Shown here in pieces: positions 7,099-10,742 of a stretch of DNA of 10,742 nucleotides. Location: assembly GCA_027623615.1 (NCBI GenBank), contig JAQBVH010000046.1:1-10742 (forward strand), given 5' to 3'. Origin of the DNA: Planctomycetota bacterium (lineage in GTDB: Bacteria > Planctomycetota > UBA1135 > GCA-002686595). The notes beneath the pieces are model-generated. The model was not told where the DNA came from, did no database searches, and saw nothing but the letters and a program-made list of their open reading frames with translations. Position 1 is the stretch's first letter, and each line of letters starts with the position of its first letter. A program made the position numbers and the translations under genes.

Positions 7099-7502
7099 CC
7101 TGCGCACCTCAACGCGTGAGCACGCCCGATCTGCCGGTTCGTGCGACGGTCGATCAAGGCCGCCGAGATCTGCAACAGGCCGACCTCGGCTGCGAACACG
7201 GTCACGTTGACGGTGAAGTTCGAACGCGCGAAGGTCTCTCCGTCGAAGACCTGGTTGCCGTCCAGGGCGAGCAGGTCCGAGTAGGGGACGGCCGAGAGGC
7301 TCTCGAGGGTGGTCTCGAGGAAGAGCGCTCCATCCGCCAGCCGCTCGGCCTGGTCGACGGTCTGGATGTTCTCGGAGAATGCGGCGGCCGTTCCGAGCAG
7401 CATCACGGTCGCGACGACGAGGCTGATGGTGACCTCGATCAGGGTCAGGCCCGCGCTCGGCGCGGTGCGGTCCGGCCCTTGGGTGCCTCCGAGAAGCTTC
7501 AT
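7095..7502 (-). CDS. GspI/PilV-like minor pseudopilin
   Basis: This is a 135-aa protein with a class III signal: P-S-A-G (15-18) followed by LTLIEVTISLVVATVMLLG, i.e. cleavage after G18 and Glu+5 at E23. Mature residue +1 is Leu instead of the usual Phe. A small C-terminal domain has R-S-N-F-T-V-N-V-T-V and ends near R-C-A-G, in the size range of GspI/PilV. I chose the ATG at 7502 over the one at 7526 because it has GAGGA 9 nt upstream, while the earlier one has no Shine-Dalgarno. It is the first pseudopilin gene of the cluster, 180 bp after the HAMP gene, and ends in an ATGA overlap with the GspJ/PilW-like gene. GspI and GspJ normally interact directly, in keeping with the overlap. Confidence 0.83.
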   Translation of the reverse strand: MKLLGGTQGPDRTAPSAGLTLIEVTISLVVATVMLLGTAAAFSENIQTVDQAERLADGALFLETTLESLSAVPYSDLLALDGNQVFDGETFARSNFTVNVTVFAAEVGLLQISAALIDRRTNRQIGRAHALRCAG

Positions 7503-7511
7503 CGCCAGTCG

Positions 7512-7516
7512 TCCTC
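7512..7516 (-). promoter_or_regulatory. Shine-Dalgarno GAGGA deciding the pseudopilin start
   Basis: GAGGA on the - strand lies 9 nt before the ATG at 7502 and inside the coding region of the alternative 7526 start. It is the reason for choosing the shorter protein. Confidence 0.6.
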
Positions 7517-7578
7517 GTCGGGACATGCTGGGAGCTGCCGGGCGACGGAGACCCGCAGGGAAAAACGGTTTCCGGCCC

Positions 7579-7592
7579 GGCGATGGATCGCC
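7579..7592. promoter_or_regulatory. 14-bp palindrome upstream of the pseudopilin genes
   Basis: GGCGAT-GG-ATCGCC is a perfect dyad with 6-bp arms, about 77 bp upstream of the pseudopilin ATG. It sits in the 180-bp stretch 7503-7682 that carries no gene. Two direct copies of GCCGTCGA (7626-7633 and 7648-7655) lie further upstream, 22 bp apart, about two helical turns. A regulator site is possible but unproven; as RNA the dyad could form a hairpin with a 4-nt loop. No sigma-70 or sigma-54 consensus promoter is evident in this stretch. Confidence 0.3.
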
Positions 7593-7682
7593 TGCTGGGA
7601 TCGACTGCCCCGCAGCGGTGCAGGAGCCGTCGAACGCAGCCAGTCCGGCCGTCGAGGAAGGGGAGCCAGCATGCCGACTCCG

Positions 7683-8201
7683 TCAGACCTCTTGCTTGGG
7701 CGCCGCATGGGAGGACTCCAGCTCGCTGTCCGCGGCCGCGACGAGGCTGGGGACCTCCGGCTCCTGCTGGGCGGGCGCGGGCGCCTCGGACCAGGCCCGG
7801 GCCAGCGCTCCGTTGAGCGCCTCGCACAGGTCCTGGAGCTCGTCGTCCTTGCGGATGCGACAAGGCCCGGGGCGCTCCGCTCCCGCTGCGACGTTCCGGC
7901 AGTAGCGTGTCATCTGGAACGCCGGGCCAGCGATGCGGTGAGTGACCAGCAATCCAACCAGGAAGGTCATCGGAACCAACAGCCCCAGGGTCAGCAGCAT
8001 GTTCGAGACCAGCATCGCCGGCATGCCGCTCAAGATCGCCCCGCCTCCGTCGGGCATCTGGTCGGCGAACGCGCGCAGCGATCGGTTCAACAGGACGACC
8101 TGGAACAGGCTGGCGGCGCAGGCGATCGCCAGGAATACCCCGACCAACTTCAGCTGGAGGGCTGAGTTGATGAGCTTCTTCTTGCGCTTGTATTGGCCCA
8201 T
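7683..8201 (-). CDS. Two-TM HAMP domain protein without output domain
   Basis: This 172-aa membrane protein has a basic N-terminus (M-G-Q-Y-K-R-K-K-K), TM1 at about 17-38, a short periplasmic loop of about 24 residues, TM2 at about 63-86 and a HAMP domain at about 87-138. HAMP hallmarks are the T-H-R-I-A-G-P start and the R-I-R-K-D-D-E-L-Q-D-L-C-E-A-L-N second helix with its D-D-E motif. An acidic, alanine- and proline-rich tail ends the protein; no kinase, cyclase or methyl-accepting domain follows. It would sense or transmit a signal across the inner membrane, possibly to a partner protein. A GTG at 8219 is an alternative start, but the ATG at 8201 puts the basic patch right before TM1 and has a weak GACGAG upstream. 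It heads the - strand pseudopilin cluster; the link to pilus control is inferred from this position. Confidence 0.72.
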   Translation of the reverse strand: MGQYKRKKKLINSALQLKLVGVFLAIACAASLFQVVLLNRSLRAFADQMPDGGGAILSGMPAMLVSNMLLTLGLLVPMTFLVGLLVTHRIAGPAFQMTRYCRNVAAGAERPGPCRIRKDDELQDLCEALNGALARAWSEAPAPAQQEPEVPSLVAAADSELESSHAAPKQEV

Positions 8202-8248
8202 GGGATTGCTCGTCGGCACGATCCCTAGCTGGTTGGCTCGAGAGGCAC

Positions 8249-8259
8249 TGACTCAGTCA
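8249..8259. promoter_or_regulatory. Palindrome TGACTCAGTCA upstream of HAMP gene
   Basis: A perfect odd-length dyad (5-bp arms around a central C) lies 48-58 bp upstream of the HAMP ATG at 8201. It is flanked by a weaker inverted pair GGCAC (8244-8248) and GTGCC (8271-8275). Position suits an operator, but the site is short and could be chance. Confidence 0.25.
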
Positions 8260-8446
8260 CGGCGAGACCCGTGCCGGGATTCCAGAGGAACGGGGCCGTG
8301 GCGGGCAGTGGGTAGGGGCCGTGGTCGATTGGGAGGGGGAATCAACCAGACCTGTCGACCGCGGCCGCCGCAAGAATCAAACGAAACTGCGGGTTACTCC
8401 GGGCGTCTCTGACCGGGGCCAGCGGAGGGCCGACCGCGAAGGAGGC

Positions 8447-8467
8447 CAGCGGCCCGAAGGCCCGCTG
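8447..8467 (-). terminator. Stable UUCG-tetraloop hairpin
   Basis: CAGCGGCC (8447-8454), loop CGAA, GGCCCGCTG (8459-8467) form an 8-bp stem with one bulged base. On the - strand the loop reads UUCG closed by a C-G pair, the extra-stable cUUCGg tetraloop. It sits about 105 bp past the DUF1501 stop and before the HAMP gene, so it probably ends the DUF1553-DUF1501 transcript. There is no U run after it. Confidence 0.45.
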
Positions 8468-8531
8468 AACGCCGCTCGCCCTGCCACGAGGAACCCGGCC
8501 TGACCGTGAGGTGGGGCGCCAAGGAACACCC

Positions 8532-8550
8532 ACGCCTCCGCAGGAGGCGT
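8532..8550 (-). terminator. Perfect 8-bp hairpin after the DUF1501 stop codon
   Basis: ACGCCTCC (8532-8539), loop GCA, GGAGGCGT (8543-8550) form a perfect stem 22 bp beyond the DUF1501 stop on the - strand. No U run follows. It is likely a transcript 3'-end stem or a weak terminator acting with the tetraloop hairpin further on. Confidence 0.45.
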
Positions 8551-8571
8551 CGGGGGTCCCAACGGGATCCC

Positions 8572-9948
8572 CTACGCCAGGATGGTCGGATGCAGCTTTC
8601 CGTGCACGTCGGTCAGCCGGTAGTAGCGGCCCTGGAAGCGGAAGGTCAGGCGCTCGTGGTCGATGCCCATAAGGTGCAGGACCGTCGCCTGGAGGTCGTG
8701 CACGTGGAAGGGGTTCTCCACCACGTTGTAGCCGAACTCGTCCGTCTGACCGTAGGTCACCCCGGGGCGGATGCCGCCGCCCGCCATCCACATCGAAGCA
8801 CAGCGCGGGTGGTGGTCGCGGCCGTAGTCGTTGCCGCCGAGCCGGCCCTGGCAGTAGCTCGTGCGGCCGAACTCGCCGCACCATACGACGAGCGTGTCCT
8901 CGAGCATGCCGCGCCGCGCAAGGTCCTGCACCAGGGCCGCCGAACCCTGGTCCGTCTCGTTGCACTGGCTCTTGAGCCCGCCCACCAGGCCACCATGCTG
9001 GTCCCAGCCCTGGTGAAAGAGCTGGACGAAGCGCACGCCGCGCTCGAGGAGCCGGCGCGCCATCATGCAGTTCGCCGCGTAGCTCCCCGGGGTCCGCGAC
9101 TGCTCTCCGTAGAGGGCGAAGGTCTCCTCGGGTTCGTCCGACAGGTCCGCGACCTCGGGGACCGAGGCTTGCATGCGGTAGGCCAGCTCCGCCTGCTCCT
9201 GCCAGCTCGCCGCGCCCCGCGTGCCCTCCTGATCGTGCAACGCCCTCAAGGCGTCGAGGGCACGCCGCCGCCGCCCGCGCGTGACGCCCGGCGGATTGGA
9301 CAGGAACAGCACCGGGTCCGCGCTCGCGCGCAGCTGCACGCCCTGGTGCCGCGCCGGAAGGAAGCCCGCGCCCCAGAGCCGCTGGTAGAGGGGCTGCCCG
9401 CCCTTGTCCTTGGTGACCATCACGCAGGCCGGCGGAAGGTCCTTGGAGAGCGAGCCCAGCCCGTAGGAGAGCCAGGCCGGAATCGAGGGGCGGCCCGCGA
9501 TCTGCGACCCGGTCTGCACGAAGGTGATCGCCGGGTCGTGATTGATCGCCTCGGTCACGAGGGTGCGCACGATGCACAGCCGGTCGGCGATCCCGGCCGT
9601 GTGCGGGAGCAGCTCGCCGATGCGCGCTCCGGACTCGCCGTAGCTCGCGAAGTCGTAGGCCGAACCGACCAGGGGCAGGGTCGCTTGGTTGCCGGACATG
9701 GCGGTCAGACGCTGGCCCTGACGCACGCTGTCGGGCAACTCCTCGCCTTGACGTTGGCGCAGCACCGGCTTCTCGTCGAAGAGCTCGATCTGGCTCGGTC
9801 CACCCGACTGGAACAGCCACACCACGCGCTTGGCCTTCGCCTGGTGGTGCGGCGCGTCGATGCGCTCGACCGTGACGCCCTGCGGCAGGCTCGGCAGGGT
9901 CAGACCGGCGGCGAAGCCGCTCAGGAGTTGTCGTCGATCGAGGGTCAT
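8572..9948 (-). CDS. DUF1501 family protein, Tat-exported sulfatase-like
   Basis: This is a complete 458-aa DUF1501 protein, a planctomycete-typical member of the alkaline phosphatase/sulfatase-like superfamily; the substrate is unknown. The N-terminus M-T-L-D-R-R-Q-L-L-S followed by a hydrophobic run is a twin-arginine (Tat) signal. Family motifs are in order: GGPSQIELFDEKP (49-61), GWDQHGG (314-320), CGEFGRT (357-363), GRDHHP (376-381), MWMAGGG (386-392) and RLTDVHG (444-450), with the protein ending I-L-A at the usual place. Length is normal for the family. ATG at 9948 overlaps the TGA of the DUF1553 gene as ATGA, so the pair is translated together. DUF1553-DUF1501 pairs are common in planctomycetes and often linked to sulfated polysaccharide use; here that role is inferred. 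Its 3' end has a decayed copy at 3991-4123. Confidence 0.92.
   Translation of the reverse strand: MTLDRRQLLSGFAAGLTLPSLPQGVTVERIDAPHHQAKAKRVVWLFQSGGPSQIELFDEKPVLRQRQGEELPDSVRQGQRLTAMSGNQATLPLVGSAYDFASYGESGARIGELLPHTAGIADRLCIVRTLVTEAINHDPAITFVQTGSQIAGRPSIPAWLSYGLGSLSKDLPPACVMVTKDKGGQPLYQRLWGAGFLPARHQGVQLRASADPVLFLSNPPGVTRGRRRRALDALRALHDQEGTRGAASWQEQAELAYRMQASVPEVADLSDEPEETFALYGEQSRTPGSYAANCMMARRLLERGVRFVQLFHQGWDQHGGLVGGLKSQCNETDQGSAALVQDLARRGMLEDTLVVWCGEFGRTSYCQGRLGGNDYGRDHHPRCASMWMAGGGIRPGVTYGQTDEFGYNVVENPFHVHDLQATVLHLMGIDHERLTFRFQGRYYRLTDVHGKLHPTILA
8591..8678 (-). repeat. Direct repeat copy B (within intact DUF1501 gene)
   Basis: This is the right copy of the repeat of about 88 bp described at 4010-4097. 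It encodes the conserved end of the DUF1501 protein (about residues 425-453) and is the probable source, or shares a parent with, the decayed left copy. Confidence 0.85.
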
Positions 9949-10742
9949 CGCAGGGTCGTGACGGCGTGGTGAGAGAACAGGGTCGCTGCGAGCAGGGACC
10001 AGCAGGCCAGCTCGATCGGATCGAGGTCATCCGGCACCGGTCGCTGGCCAACGGCGAGGGCGGCCATCGCGTCCTCGGGCGCGGCGCGGTAGTCGGCGCG
10101 CAGGTCTTCGAGCAGCGCGAGCAGGGTCGCGACCTCGGACATGTGCGGGCGCCGGCTCGTGAGGCGCAGGAAGGCCTCGCTCAAGCGCACGCGGTCGTCG
10201 TCGTAGCTGCGCAGGAGATCCTCGGCGAGGGCGCGCGCGGCCTCGACGTACTGCGGGTCGTTCCAGAACAGGAGCACCTGCAGCGGCGACTGGGTCGAGT
10301 GGCGCTGGACGACGCACACGTCCCGCTTGGCCGCATCGAGGATCAGCATCGCGGGCGGCGGCGAGGTGCGCTTCCAGATCGTGTACAGGCTGCGCCGGTG
10401 CACACCCTCGCCCTGGTCAGCCACGTAGACGTGCCCCGACTTCTCCTTCCAGAGCCCGGCCGGCTGGTAGGGCTTCACGCTCGCGCCACCGATCCTTTCG
10501 CCCAGCTGTCGTGCGTCGAGCAGGACCTGGTCGCGCAGCATCTCCGCCGGTAGGCGCAGGGACGGACCGACCGAGTACAGCTCGTTGCCCGGGTCGAGCT
10601 CCGGCGCAGCGCCAGCTGCCTGGCGGAAGGTCGCCGAGAGCACGAAGCGGCGCAGCAGGTGCTTCACGTCCCAACCGGAGGCGACGAAGGTGCTCGCGAG
10701 GTGATCGAGGAGCTCGGGGTGGGTCGGCGGCGAGCCCTGCAC
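9945..10742 (-). CDS. DUF1553 (PSD1) domain protein, C-terminal part (5' partial)
   Basis: The 265 residues present form the C-terminal PSD1/DUF1553 domain of a planctomycete protein whose full form usually carries a cytochrome-c-like PSC1 and a DUF1549 domain further N-terminal. Hallmarks in order: P-P-T-H-P-E-L-L-D at the very start, SGWDVKHLLRRFVLSATFRQ, a R-L-P-A-E-M-L-R-D-Q motif, VKPYQPAGLW, RRSLYTIWKRT-x-P-P-x-M, then L-Q-V-L-L-F-W-N-D-P-Q-Y-V-E-A-A-R-A-L-A. The gene runs off the window at 10742, so the first codon shown (GTG) is not a real start. Its TGA at 9947-9945 overlaps the DUF1501 start by ATGA. Function is unproven; a role with DUF1501 at the cell surface is inferred from their regular co-occurrence. 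Confidence 0.9.
   Translation of the reverse strand: MQGSPPTHPELLDHLASTFVASGWDVKHLLRRFVLSATFRQAAGAAPELDPGNELYSVGPSLRLPAEMLRDQVLLDARQLGERIGGASVKPYQPAGLWKEKSGHVYVADQGEGVHRRSLYTIWKRTSPPPAMLILDAAKRDVCVVQRHSTQSPLQVLLFWNDPQYVEAARALAEDLLRSYDDDRVRLSEAFLRLTSRRPHMSEVATLLALLEDLRADYRAAPEDAMAALAVGQRPVPDDLDPIELACWSLLAATLFSHHAVTTLR

Larger units (their letters stand above)
8220..8571. other. 352-bp intergenic region with hairpins; no gene seen
   Basis: I find no convincing gene here; reading frames in this stretch are short or lack a recognisable product. It lies downstream of the DUF1501 gene and upstream of the HAMP gene, so it should hold the end of one transcript and the promoter of the next. It contains two strong hairpins listed separately (8447-8467 and 8532-8550), a third imperfect one, GGGGTCCC/GGGATCCCC at 8553-8572 against the DUF1501 stop, and an 11-bp palindrome at 8249-8259. 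The direct repeat GGCCAGCGG occurs at 8418 and 8445. No clear promoter consensus was found. Confidence 0.6.

Noticed and set aside
7560..7600. Possible intrinsic terminator (stem GGCGA/TCGCC then TTTTT on the - strand)
   Set aside because: The T run lies 13 nt after the stem, too far for intrinsic termination; kept only as a dyad.
7099..7863. Long in-frame N-terminal extension of the GspJ/PilW-like gene (open from 7863)
   Set aside because: It lacks any fold, is Arg/Pro/Gly-rich, runs opposite in quality to the pilin gene in another frame, and would bury the class III signal peptide in the middle of the protein.
8220..8571. Possible cyclic-di-GMP riboswitch or other leader RNA before the pilin cluster
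   Set aside because: The conserved core elements could not be recognised here or in 7503-7682; only simple hairpins are visible.
8506..9972. 488-codon + strand frame opposite DUF1501
   Set aside because: Shadow caused by high third-position GC; no motif, signal peptide or Shine-Dalgarno.
8342..10051. 569-codon - strand frame overlapping the DUF1501 gene
   Set aside because: Different frame from DUF1501, Arg/Pro/Gly-rich, no family motifs; DUF1501 motifs are complete in the other frame.

Overview
The window looks like chromosomal DNA of a high-GC planctomycete (Planctomycetota). The strongest evidence is the coupled DUF1553 (PSD1)-DUF1501 pair at the right end, a hallmark of that phylum. Supporting evidence is a secreted-protein repertoire of alpha-2-macroglobulin-like, carboxypeptidase-regulatory-like and pseudopilin proteins. 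Genus or species cannot be stated from the sequence alone. I saw no tRNA, rRNA, CRISPR array, transposase or insertion sequence.

Left block, + strand (1-3968). This holds the C-terminal 797 residues of a bacterial alpha-2-macroglobulin-like protein that continues into a TPR-like region and a further macroglobulin-like module. Two hairpins follow, then a 472-aa exported or membrane-anchored protein made of four degenerate carboxypeptidase-regulatory-like beta-sandwich repeats. A strong hairpin at 3971-3997 separates this block from the oppositely oriented genes to its right.

Middle block, - strand (8201 down to 4159). This is a probable operon. In transcription order it encodes a two-TM HAMP protein without an output domain, a GspI/PilV-like pseudopilin, a GspJ/PilW-like pseudopilin, a 637-aa PilX/GspK-like protein with three Asp/Gly-rich putative calcium loops, and a 154-aa protein with a signal peptide and a C-terminal TM-RR tail. 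After an unoccupied 180-bp stretch, the last four genes overlap or nearly abut. The ATGA overlap, the 41-bp overlap and the stop codon within the next Shine-Dalgarno all suggest translational coupling. Together they look like the minor-pilin set of a type IV pilus or type II secretion-like machine; ATPase, platform, major pilin and prepilin peptidase must lie elsewhere.

Right block, - strand (10742 down to 8572). The C-terminal part of a DUF1553 protein overlaps by ATGA a complete 458-aa DUF1501 protein with a twin-arginine N-terminus. 

The most unexpected feature is a degraded copy of the DUF1501 3' end at 3991-4123, same orientation, on the far side of the pilin operon. The operon is therefore bracketed by direct repeats of about 88 bp (about 87% identical), and 10 of the 11 base differences change an amino acid. 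This suggests an old duplication, insertion or recombination event that placed the pilin operon next to the DUF1553-DUF1501 pair.
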